From Prochlorococcus sp. HOT208_60m_808G21 (lineage in GTDB: Bacteria; Cyanobacteriota; Cyanobacteriia; PCC-6307; Cyanobiaceae): a DNA stretch of 64,000 nucleotides. Positions within the stretch are counted from its first letter, which is position 1. Each line of letters starts with the position of its first letter. Positions 54,567-63,688 of this stretch are shown here, piece by piece. The notes under the pieces are model-generated. The model saw nothing but the letters and a program-made list of their open reading frames with translations, ran no database searches and was not told where the DNA came from. A program made the translations under genes and the position numbers. The stretch spans positions 52,236 through 116,235 of the forward strand of contig MWOY01000107.1 in the NCBI GenBank assembly GCA_002026015.1. The letters run 5' to 3'.

Positions 54567-55763
54567 ATGAATAAAAATAAAGCATTAATTTTTGATACTC
54601 ACCCAACTTCTTATAGATCAAATCTTTACAAAAATTTAGGAGAAGATCTTAAAAATAACCTCTTGATATGTTATCTTTCAGGATATTCATTAAGAAGTCA
54701 TGTTGATATAGATTTTAATTCGATAATTAATGATACTGGTGTATCAACCGAAAATTATATATTTAAGATTCTTTCTAAAATAAAAAAACCTCGGAAAGTT
54801 GGGTTTTCAATTTTTTATTTTGTTAAAGCAATAAAAATCATAGGAAGTTTTAAACCTAAAATAATAATCTTTACTTCTTTGGCTTATCCAATTTTTGCTT
54901 TTCTTGCATTTTTTATCTTTCTAACAAATAGAGATATTAAATTAGGATTAAGAACAGAGACTGAAGATTTATCAAGAAAGAGATCACTTTTTAAAAGCTT
55001 TTTAAGAAATATTATTTATCATATTATTTATTATCCAATAAAAATTTTCATGCCTATTGGATATAGATCAAAAAAACATTTTCTAAAGTATAAAAATAAT
55101 CAAAAACATATTATAGAGGTACCTTATGTATCTGCGCCAACAATTTCAAATATTAATTCGGAAGCGATTAAAAAAATTAGATCACAAAAAAGGAAAGAAT
55201 TAAAAATAAGAAAAAATACAAAAATTATAACTTTTGCAGGAAAACTAATTAATAAAAAAAATGTAGATTACATTATAAATTCTCTAACATATTCTTTCCC
55301 AGAAACTCTTAATCCCTCCAATATTCATCTTTTAATAATAGGCGAAGGTGTAGAAAAAAAATATTTGAAAAATTTATGCAAAATAATGAAAAAGAAAAAA
55401 GGCATTAATTATAGTTTTACTGGATTTGTTGAACCTGATAAATTAAATACCTTTTACCTTGCTTCTGATATATTTGTATTACCTTCAAGGCAATCAGGGG
55501 AAACTTGGGGAATAGTATGTAATGAAGCCCTAGAGTGTGGTTGCAGTTTAATAATTTCAGAATATGCTGGATGTTCTTGTGATTTTTCAAGTCTAGAAAG
55601 AGTAGAAGTAATAGATATAAATTCTTATAATTCTTTTTCTGAAGCTCTAATTAAACTTTATAATTACAAATGGGATTATAAGTGGTGTAAGGAAGTAATA
55701 TCTGGTAAATATTCTTTGCAGTCAGTTTCTAAAAAGTTATCTAACTATATTAAAAAGCTATGA
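54567..55763 (+). CDS. glycosyltransferase, GT4-like
   Basis: ITFAGKLINKKNVDYIINSL, LLIIGEGVEKKYLKNL, DIFVLPSRQSGETWGIVCNEALECG. Confidence 0.85.
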   Translation: MNKNKALIFDTHPTSYRSNLYKNLGEDLKNNLLICYLSGYSLRSHVDIDFNSIINDTGVSTENYIFKILSKIKKPRKVGFSIFYFVKAIKIIGSFKPKIIIFTSLAYPIFAFLAFFIFLTNRDIKLGLRTETEDLSRKRSLFKSFLRNIIYHIIYYPIKIFMPIGYRSKKHFLKYKNNQKHIIEVPYVSAPTISNINSEAIKKIRSQKRKELKIRKNTKIITFAGKLINKKNVDYIINSLTYSFPETLNPSNIHLLIIGEGVEKKYLKNLCKIMKKKKGINYSFTGFVEPDKLNTFYLASDIFVLPSRQSGETWGIVCNEALECGCSLIISEYAGCSCDFSSLERVEVIDINSYNSFSEALIKLYNYKWDYKWCKEVISGKYSLQSVSKKLSNYIKKL

Positions 55764-55800
55764 AAATCTACAAACTATCATCAAAAAAAATATAAATTTA

Positions 55801-56955
55801 ATGAAAAAAGTTATTATTCTGCATAGATATCTTGTTAACAAGGGAGGGGCTGAAAGGGTTGCTCTTGATGATCATAATTTACTTTTAGAGCTTGGTTATA
55901 GAAGCAAAATATTATGCTTATTTAGGTGCAAAAAAAGCTGGGAAGGGAATAATATTGAAAGTGTCCTTGAAAAAAAACCCAAAAATATATTTATAAAATT
56001 AATTGGAAATTTTAAAATAATTCTTAGAATTTTAGTCTATAAGCCAGAATATCTCTTAACTTCTTCTTCACCTTTAATAGGATTACTTTCAAAATTAATT
56101 GGTTCAAAAGTTATATATTTAGATCATCATCCAATAACGATGTCTCCTTTTGGAACTCTAAGATCCTTAAAAATATTAGAAAAAAAAATTAGTAAATATT
56201 ATCCTGAATCCTTTGATTTTAATAATTATAATTTAAGTAAAGACATAAATACTTTAATATCTCAATTCAAATTATATTTGAGTTACTTTTCTTATTCATT
56301 TTTTGATAAGGTGGTTGTATTATCAAATTATTCAAAATTAGAGAAAAGAAATTTATTAAATAAAGAATCATATATTTCTGTACCCTATTTTAATAAAAGT
56401 TTTGTTAATCTAGAATATATTAAGAAAGTAAAATTAAAGAAAAAATATATATTAAGTGTCTCTAGACTTCATGAAAATAAAAATATAGAAAATATAATTG
56501 AAGGATTTTTAGAATCAGACTTGAAAAATAATGGTTTTAAATTAATTATTGTTGGTGATGGTCCATTAAAAAATAAATTAAAAAAATCTATAAAAAATTC
56601 AGATAATATTGAATTAATAGGACAAGTATCAGATGATGCATTATTAAGTTTATATGCAGAAGCATATATGTTTGTTTCACTGCAATATGCAGATTATAAC
56701 CTCACTGCTATTGAAGCAATGTTAGCCAATTGTCAAATCGTAGTTCCTCACATCTTGTATCTAGGAAAATCCCAATATATAAATGATAAAAATATAAATT
56801 TCATAAAAGAAATTAGTTCTAAAGAAGAGCTTTCAGAAACTTTTAAAAAAATTGCTAAGTTATATATTGAAAATAAACCTTATGAAATCCTAAACTTAGA
56901 TTTTTATAATTATCTTTCATGCAAAGAAAGAAGAATAAAAGAACTATTATCGTAA
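55801..56955 (+). CDS. glycosyltransferase, GT4-like
   Basis: VNKGGAERVALDDHNLLLELGY, ILSVSRLHENKNIENIIEGF, LIIVGDGPLKNKLKKSI, YADYNLTAIEAMLA. Confidence 0.85.
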   Translation: MKKVIILHRYLVNKGGAERVALDDHNLLLELGYRSKILCLFRCKKSWEGNNIESVLEKKPKNIFIKLIGNFKIILRILVYKPEYLLTSSSPLIGLLSKLIGSKVIYLDHHPITMSPFGTLRSLKILEKKISKYYPESFDFNNYNLSKDINTLISQFKLYLSYFSYSFFDKVVVLSNYSKLEKRNLLNKESYISVPYFNKSFVNLEYIKKVKLKKKYILSVSRLHENKNIENIIEGFLESDLKNNGFKLIIVGDGPLKNKLKKSIKNSDNIELIGQVSDDALLSLYAEAYMFVSLQYADYNLTAIEAMLANCQIVVPHILYLGKSQYINDKNINFIKEISSKEELSETFKKIAKLYIENKPYEILNLDFYNYLSCKERRIKELLS

Positions 56956-57004
56956 ATTTTATTTATCAATAAAAAAATCCTATTAAATATTTTATAGAAG
57001 CCAT

Positions 57005-57278
57005 TTAAAAAAATAATTTTTTAATAAATAAATTTTTTGTTTAGATAATTTTGAGTTTTCGCTAATAATAAATATAGGAAAATCATAAGGATTCAGATTT
57101 TCTATAAAATTTGTTAAATAAATTGGAGATAAAAAAATAATATTTTTTTTCATCGATTTCTGAAAATAAAAATCTTATCCATTGTTCCTCTAAAAATTTA
57201 TTATTATTTTCATTAATAAAAATTAATTTATAAATCTTATTTTTATTTAGAATTTTTGTTTTTTCTTTTTTAATAAGT
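57005..57278 (-). pseudogene. decayed or frameshifted ORF of unknown family
   Basis: Two coding-like segments in adjacent frames (LLIKKEKTKILNKNKIYKLIFINENNNKFLEEQWIRFLFSEIDEK / NIIFLSPIYLTNFIENLNPYDFPIFIISENSKLSKQKIYLLKNYFF*) joined by removing one base in the A8 run (T8 at 57143-57150). Confidence 0.5.
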
Positions 57279-57280
57279 AG

Positions 57281-58417
57281 TTAATAAAAATTATCAATTT
57301 CTAAGATAACTTCTGATACATAATCAATTTCTTCATCAAGCAAACCTAATCCGGATGGTATATAAAATCCATATTCGCTTATATAGTTTGCATTCGAAAA
57401 TTCAGTTTTCTCATAATTATTTTTATTAAGTTTAAATTTTGATAGCACCGGTTGCTTATGTAATGGATAAAAAAATGGCCTTGATCCTATATTTTTTTTC
57501 TTTAAATTATTTATAATTACTTCTGCTTTTTCAATATTATTTTTCATAACAAGTCCGAATACCCAATATATATTCTCAGAATAAGATAATGATTTAAGTG
57601 GAAGATTAAAGTTTTTCAAATCGGTTAAATTTTTATGGTATCTTTGCCCAATTTGCCTTTTTCTTTTAACATTTTCATTTAACCTTTCTAATTGACCAAT
57701 GCCCAATGCCGCTTGAAGATTAGTCATCCTTAAATTCCATCCTATTTCGTTATGGAGAAATCTTTTTTTATTGTCAAAACATAAATTTCTTAATTTTAAA
57801 AGTCTATAATAAATTTCAGGTTCATTAGTAATTATCATACCTCCTTCCCCTGTAGTTATATGTTTATTTGGATAAAAACTAAAGGTACTAGCAATTCCAT
57901 GACTACCGCATAAGGTATCTTTGTAATTTAAGCCAATAGCTTCTGCGGTATCTTCTATTAAGAAAAGATTATTATCTTGACATATCTTTTTTAGAGGATC
58001 TAAATCAACAGCTAATCCATAAATATGAACTGCTAATATTGCCTTTGTTTTAGGTGTTATTTTTTCTTCTATTTTATTTATATTTATATTCCAACTATAA
58101 AAATCACAATCTATAAAAACTGGAATAGCACCGATTCTAAGAACATAATGCATACAGGAGATTATAGTAAAAGTTGGCATAATAACTTCATCACCAGCCT
58201 TTATGCCCAAAGACTCAAATGTAATATCAAGGGCAGCAGTTCCATTAGTAACTGCCACTCCAAATTTTTTATTATGCAATTCTGCAAATCTTTCTTCGAA
58301 ATTTTTAACATAAGCCCCTTCAGAAGATATCCAACCTGTATCCAAACAATCCATTACAAGTTTTTTTTCTAAGTCTCCAATTTTTGGAGTATTGACTGGA
58401 ATAAATTTATTATCCAT
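57281..58417 (-). CDS. DegT/DnrJ/EryC1/StrS-family aminotransferase
   Basis: FAVTNGTAALDITFESLGIKAGDEVIMPTFT, LIEDTAEAIGLNYKD, FSFYPNKHITTGEGGMIITN; start placed at MDNKFIPVNTPKIG. Confidence 0.93.
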   Translation of the reverse strand: MDNKFIPVNTPKIGDLEKKLVMDCLDTGWISSEGAYVKNFEERFAELHNKKFGVAVTNGTAALDITFESLGIKAGDEVIMPTFTIISCMHYVLRIGAIPVFIDCDFYSWNININKIEEKITPKTKAILAVHIYGLAVDLDPLKKICQDNNLFLIEDTAEAIGLNYKDTLCGSHGIASTFSFYPNKHITTGEGGMIITNEPEIYYRLLKLRNLCFDNKKRFLHNEIGWNLRMTNLQAALGIGQLERLNENVKRKRQIGQRYHKNLTDLKNFNLPLKSLSYSENIYWVFGLVMKNNIEKAEVIINNLKKKNIGSRPFFYPLHKQPVLSKFKLNKNNYEKTEFSNANYISEYGFYIPSGLGLLDEEIDYVSEVILEIDNFY

Positions 58418-59165
58418 TTTTATAAACGAAAACAACTCCCCATGTTTTATTTGATGGAAATTTACCTGTTAACCATTCTTCATTAACTAAATTTTGAAAT
58501 CCATGTTTTTTTGCTATGGCATCTATTTCTGTAATGCTGAAATGTCGCATTAAATGCTTTTCTTCAAAAGTTTCATTAGAATTTAGATTTTTATCAAAAA
58601 TGAAAAACTTATAATTAACTTCTACTAGATTGTTTATGTAGTCAATTTTGGGAGTAGCAATTCTTGTTATTTCGTAATTTTCATTATTTATTTCTAATAC
58701 TCTTATGGAAGGCTCAATACTCATTACAGCAGGAGTAAACCATACATCAAAAATAAATAAACCTCCATCAGAAAGATTTGACTTTGTATTACAAAATAAA
58801 GAATCAAGTGAATCAATATCATTGATATAGCTAACAACATGAAATAAAGCAGTAATAACATTAAATTTTTTGTCACTTTGAAAATCAACTATATTTGTAC
58901 ATTCAAGTTCTAAACCTTCAAGTTTTGGAATCATTTGTAACATCTCGGCTGATATATCTATACCTTTCACCTTATAACCTAATTTAAGCATTTCCTGTAA
59001 ATGCCTTCCTGTCCCACATCCAAGTTCAAGAATATGATCTGTATTTGGTTTAAACCTCTTAATAAAATTATCGATATAGATAGCTTCACTATAACTATCC
59101 TTATTTTTATAAATAAGATTATAAAATTCCGATGATTTTTTAAATTGAGATTTTTTATTTCTCAT
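58410..59165 (-). CDS. class I SAM-dependent methyltransferase
   Basis: DHILELGCGTGRHLQEMLKLGYKVKGIDISAEML. Confidence 0.9.
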   Translation of the reverse strand: MRNKKSQFKKSSEFYNLIYKNKDSYSEAIYIDNFIKRFKPNTDHILELGCGTGRHLQEMLKLGYKVKGIDISAEMLQMIPKLEGLELECTNIVDFQSDKKFNVITALFHVVSYINDIDSLDSLFCNTKSNLSDGGLFIFDVWFTPAVMSIEPSIRVLEINNENYEITRIATPKIDYINNLVEVNYKFFIFDKNLNSNETFEEKHLMRHFSITEIDAIAKKHGFQNLVNEEWLTGKFPSNKTWGVVFVYKNG

Positions 59166-59168
59166 AAC

Positions 59169-59564
59169 TTAAAATCTTGTTTTGTCCATTTCGCCATTAT
59201 ACGGACCCTGCTTCACTTCTATTATTTCACTTTGTTCTAACATTTCAAATCCATGTCCTCCAGAAGCAAGAAGGATGAAATCACCAGTATTAAGAATTGT
59301 ACTTTCTGTATAAACTTTTTCATTATCATAAAAATTTACCTTAACCTTACCCTTCTTAACAAAAAGAACTTCCTGGGTTAATGTAACTGATCTTTGAATT
59401 TTATTATGCATATGAGGTTGAATAATATAACCTTTTGGTCTATTCATATAACCCAATTGCTGAGAAAAATCATCAGGTGTCAAAAATTTTATCCCTTCAT
59501 CTTCAAATGATGATCTAAGAATGATTGCGTAAATTTCTTTTTTGTTCTTAATATATTCAATCAT
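59169..59564 (-). CDS. cupin-fold protein (WxcM/WbuC-like) of nucleotide-sugar metabolism
   Basis: PHMHNKIQRSVTLTQEVLFVKKGKVKVNFYDNE...LNTGDFILLASGGHGFEML. Confidence 0.7.
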   Translation of the reverse strand: MIEYIKNKKEIYAIILRSSFEDEGIKFLTPDDFSQQLGYMNRPKGYIIQPHMHNKIQRSVTLTQEVLFVKKGKVKVNFYDNEKVYTESTILNTGDFILLASGGHGFEMLEQSEIIEVKQGPYNGEMDKTRF

Positions 59565-59878
59565 TAAATCTCTAATTTGATCTATTTATAAAATTATAAA
59601 TTTAAGGAATTAATAAATTTAATTTAATAAAAAATTATTAATGTTTTGTTTCATCTCTAAAATATGTTATAGAAAGATTCATAAGTTTTCACACATTTTT
59701 AAAAATAGCTTTTTTTATAGCTCTTTTAATCTAGTGATTTATAATTTTGATTATTCTTATAAAGTTTAAGATCAGTTTTGTAATAATTAGAACGAACCAA
59801 AGTAGAAAATAATTATTGAATTAAAAATCCCATAAGAGATAAAATTTTTAAAGATTAAGTTTTCTCAAATTTTTCCAA

Positions 59879-60373
59879 ATGTTTATTCCAGAAAAAGACT
59901 TTGCAGATTTAGTTGCAAAAACTCCACTTATTGCTCTTGATCTTTGTATCATCAAAAATAAGTGTATGTTATTGGGTAAAAGATTAAATAGTCCTGCAAA
60001 AAACACTTTTTTTGTTCCAGGAGGAAGAATACTAAAAAGGGAAAAAATCGATGTTGCAATAAAAAGAATATTGCAAGAAGAGCTTAATTTGAAATTTAAA
60101 AACAATCATTTTTCAATTAGCTTTATTGATGTTTTTGAACATTTTTACGATGATAATTTCCAGGGCAACAAAAATTATGACACTCATTATGTAACCCTCG
60201 CATATCTAATTAAAGATAAGGATCTTATTAAGGAGAATATTAATCCTATTAAGAATCAACAACATAAAGAATATATTTGGTATGACATAGATTCTAATGA
60301 AAACAAAAATTTAAATATTCATAATTACACTAAAAAGTATTTTGTGCACAAAAAGATTAAGTATTTTTCTTGA
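59879..60373 (+). CDS. GDP-mannose mannosyl hydrolase-like Nudix protein
   Basis: TPLIALDLCIIKNKCMLLGKRLNSPAKNTFFVPGGRILKREKIDVAIKRILQEELNL, YDTHYVTLAYLI. Confidence 0.85.
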   Translation: MFIPEKDFADLVAKTPLIALDLCIIKNKCMLLGKRLNSPAKNTFFVPGGRILKREKIDVAIKRILQEELNLKFKNNHFSISFIDVFEHFYDDNFQGNKNYDTHYVTLAYLIKDKDLIKENINPIKNQQHKEYIWYDIDSNENKNLNIHNYTKKYFVHKKIKYFS

Positions 60374-60565
60374 AGTTTAAAGATTTTTATAAATAAAATT
60401 CATATTAAACTTTTTAATTATCGTTAATTAATTAAATTCAAAGAAGAAAAAAGAGATTTAATAAAAAGATGTATTTAGAGCATATATAAAAGTAGCTATT
60501 TTTCTTCTTTAATTAGATATAGATTTTCAGTAGCTATTTTGAATATTAAGTTATATGATTAAAAT

Positions 60566-60725
60566 TTAATTAAAAGTTTCAGTATCATATTCAAATGGAT
60601 GAACTTCCATAAAAATTGCTTCTATTTTTTAAGCCATTCTTTTTACCCATAAAATAAATCAAATTCACTACCTTTAATATCAATTTTCGAGAAATCTATT
60701 GATTTATTTATAGAAAGCAGTTTAT
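60566..60725 (-). pseudogene. decayed FkbM-family methyltransferase C-terminal relic
   Basis: Minus-strand reading NKLLSINKSIDFSKIDIKGSEFDLFYG* then (shifted) VKRMA*KIEAIFMEVHPFEYDTETFN*, matching the FkbM pattern KIDVEGxExxxLxG...xxxIFMEVHP but broken by stops and a frame change. Confidence 0.65.
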
Positions 60726-60839
60726 TTTATAGAATTGATTGACTCTAGAAATAAAATTTATAATTTAAAAGTCTCTTTAGATAAAAGTCTCTTTAGAATG
60801 ATAGTATAGGCTAAAGCCAGAAGTTTCAAATTAAACACG

Positions 60840-61469
60840 TTGTTGGGAATTTTTAATAGTTTAATCAGTATTTTTGCTCTTTTCTTACTAAGTATTTCTT
60901 TAAGAATTATTTTAGAGAAATGTGGCCAAAGCTGGATTAAGACTAAATCTCATACAGCTACCTTGACTTTATTGCCAGTTGTTACTTATGTAATAACGAG
61001 AGTTATTTCAGGGAATATAGCTCTATCACTTGGAATGGTTGGGGCCTTGTCAATTGTTAGGTTTAGAAATCCAGTAAGATCTCCTCTTGAATTAACTGTT
61101 TATTTTAATTCAATTGCCATGGGTATAGCATCCTCTTCCGATATTAGATATTTGTTCATACTAGTGTTTTCAATTTATATGATAACTTTTTTATTATTCT
61201 TAATTTCATATTTATCAAAGAAATATTTTAAGAAACAATTTTTTATTAATTCTTTTTCAGAAGGCGTTTCTCTTTGTACCCTTGAGATTGAAACTAATTC
61301 AAGTATTCAAGAAATAGAAAATTCAAGATTTCTTAAATCAATATCCTATTCAAGTGATAAAAACATAAAGTATCTCTTAGCATCAAGTGATTTTGAATTT
61401 TTAAAGAATTTTATTTTTAGTTTAAAAGATAATAAATATTTAGTAAATTTCCAACTAAATGAAGGATAG
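60840..61469 (+). CDS. DUF4956-family membrane protein
   Basis: TM segments; GNIALSLGMVGALSIVRFRNPVRSPLELTVYFNSIAMGIASSSD, typical of DUF4956. Confidence 0.88.
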   Translation: MLGIFNSLISIFALFLLSISLRIILEKCGQSWIKTKSHTATLTLLPVVTYVITRVISGNIALSLGMVGALSIVRFRNPVRSPLELTVYFNSIAMGIASSSDIRYLFILVFSIYMITFLLFLISYLSKKYFKKQFFINSFSEGVSLCTLEIETNSSIQEIENSRFLKSISYSSDKNIKYLLASSDFEFLKNFIFSLKDNKYLVNFQLNEG

Positions 61470-61475
61470 TTATCT

Positions 61476-63686
61476 TTGAAAAAGTTCTTATTAACCTTAA
61501 TAATTACTTTTTTTTATGGGACTTATTCGAAAAATTTATTAGCTTCTTGTGATTTTAAGACAGGTAATTATATAGATCAATTATCATTGCCAAATTCTAT
61601 TAAAAGAATAGATATAAAAGTACATGAGCCAAGAAGATATTTTATTAATTCCTACAGGATTTTATCTACTCCAAGTTCAAGTATCAAGAAAAAATTTAAA
61701 AAAAAATTTAAAGCGGATGTTAATGTCAAGTTTGATTTTGGTTCTTGTTCTTACAAAGGGAAAATATGGCAAAATGGAGATTATAAAGATCATATAAAAC
61801 TAGTTGAAGGTGGACAAATTTCAAAATCTTTAAATGTAAAACTTGAAGAAGGAAATATCTTAAACGCTACAAAATTTAAACTGTTTATACCTGAAACAAG
61901 AAATAATTATAATGAGATCCTTGGAGCATTAATTGTTAAAAGTCTAGGTTTTATATCGCCTGAGACTTTTGAAGTTAAAGTAAATACAAATAATTATGAA
62001 TCTAAAATGATTTTCCAAGAAGATTCTCAAAAAGAATTATTAGAAAGAAATTCAAGAAGGGAAGGACCAATATTTGAAGGAGATGAAACAATTTTATGGG
62101 GTCAGGAAAAGGGAAAAGTTGGAGGAGGTTTTAAAGGAGAACTTGAGAAATTAGCATTATCTAGATTAATTAATTATAAATGGTTCCTGAGAGGTGAAAG
62201 CTCTCAATCAATTACTTTATCTGCATTTTCTAAACTTCAAGATGCATATTTGGAAAGGTCACATGATAAAGATATGTACTATTATGTAAACCCAAATAAA
62301 AAAAATGATATTTTTGCTTATTACCGATTTTCATTACTTGCTATGAACGGCTTACATGGTTTAAGGCCTCATAATATGAAGTTTTACTTTAACAGTTTTG
62401 AAAATAAATTTGAACCTATATATTATGACGGGAGCATAGATTTAAATAATCCTAAAAATGAAAAAATATTAATTTCTAATTTAGAAAATATAATATTAGA
62501 TCAAAATTATGAATATCCAAGCATTATTTTAAATGATAAAGTAAATTATATTGATATCATTAAGAGTCAATTTAGGAAAAGAGTTTTAGAATATGATAAA
62601 AAATTAGATAATTTTACAAATGAAAGTATTAATAATTTTTTATCTAATTCAAAATATGTAAGGAGAAAATTGAAAGAAATAAAACCCAAAATTATACCTA
62701 AAAAAGATTATAGATTTTTATTTTTAAAAGAGAATTCTAAATTAAAAGCTGAAAAAAATATTATTAAAAATTTCAATATAGATAATAATAAAGTAAATTT
62801 GATAATGGAAAATGAAAAAGAATTTACTACTGATATTAATACTATGAGTAAAATTATTAGCAGAAAAGAAATAGATAAAGAGAGATATGTTTTTCTTCCT
62901 GAAAAAAGCAAAATTGAACAAAATAACGAATTAATTAAAACAAAAATTCCAGAATTAAATTCTGAAATAATTCACCATAAATCATCAAAAGTAATATTCG
63001 AAAATGATAATTTTTTAAGAAAATTGATTATTCTTCAGAATTTTAAAGACCAATCAATATTAATAAATGGCGGTGAATTTAATAATTTACTTATAATAAT
63101 TAAAGACAATAATAACCTTTCAAAAAAAGATAAAAATCTTCAGAGGTTTAACAAAAGAGGTCTTACGGGGTGTCTAAATATTTATAAAGCTAATTTTGAA
63201 AATACCTCAATAAGGTTTGAAGGAGGCAAATGTGAGGATAGTGTAAATATTGTTTCTTCTAAAGGAAGTTTAGATAATGTTGTAATTAATAATGCTTTTC
63301 AAGATGCCTTAGATTTAGACTTTTCAGATATTTCTATAAACAAAATCTCTATAAAAAATGCTGGGAATGATTGTCTTGATTTAAGTTCAGGTAATTATTT
63401 AATAAAAAATGGAAATTTTGAAAATTGTTTTGATAAAGCTATTTCGGTTGGAGAGAAATCTTTATTAAAGTCGAAAGATATTAAGATTTTGAATTCTAAT
63501 ATTGGAGTTGCTGTAAAAGATTTATCTAAATTTGTAAATGGAGCGATCAATATACAAAATACTTCTAAATGTATTCAGGCATTTCAGAAAAAACAAGAAT
63601 TTGGAGGTGCTTATGTAGATCTAAATAATGTCAATTGTGTTGGTGATTATCAAGTCGATAAAAATTCAATAATCAACTTTAAATAA
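61476..63686 (+). CDS. secreted CotH-kinase-like protein with C-terminal beta-helix-like domain
   Basis: Signal peptide; YRFSLLAMNGLHGLRPHNMKFYFNSFENKFEPIYYDGSIDL resembles the CotH core; C-terminal repeats such as VVINNAFQDALDLDFSDISINKISIKNAGNDCLDLSSGNYLIKNGNF. Confidence 0.72.
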   Translation: MKKFLLTLIITFFYGTYSKNLLASCDFKTGNYIDQLSLPNSIKRIDIKVHEPRRYFINSYRILSTPSSSIKKKFKKKFKADVNVKFDFGSCSYKGKIWQNGDYKDHIKLVEGGQISKSLNVKLEEGNILNATKFKLFIPETRNNYNEILGALIVKSLGFISPETFEVKVNTNNYESKMIFQEDSQKELLERNSRREGPIFEGDETILWGQEKGKVGGGFKGELEKLALSRLINYKWFLRGESSQSITLSAFSKLQDAYLERSHDKDMYYYVNPNKKNDIFAYYRFSLLAMNGLHGLRPHNMKFYFNSFENKFEPIYYDGSIDLNNPKNEKILISNLENIILDQNYEYPSIILNDKVNYIDIIKSQFRKRVLEYDKKLDNFTNESINNFLSNSKYVRRKLKEIKPKIIPKKDYRFLFLKENSKLKAEKNIIKNFNIDNNKVNLIMENEKEFTTDINTMSKIISRKEIDKERYVFLPEKSKIEQNNELIKTKIPELNSEIIHHKSSKVIFENDNFLRKLIILQNFKDQSILINGGEFNNLLIIIKDNNNLSKKDKNLQRFNKRGLTGCLNIYKANFENTSIRFEGGKCEDSVNIVSSKGSLDNVVINNAFQDALDLDFSDISINKISIKNAGNDCLDLSSGNYLIKNGNFENCFDKAISVGEKSLLKSKDIKILNSNIGVAVKDLSKFVNGAINIQNTSKCIQAFQKKQEFGGAYVDLNNVNCVGDYQVDKNSIINFK

Positions 63687-63688
63687 TA

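Noticed and set aside
59641-59769. 42-codon ORF MFCFISKICYRKIHKFSHIFKN...
   Set aside because: Composition expected by chance in AT-rich DNA; no ribosome-binding sequence or motif.
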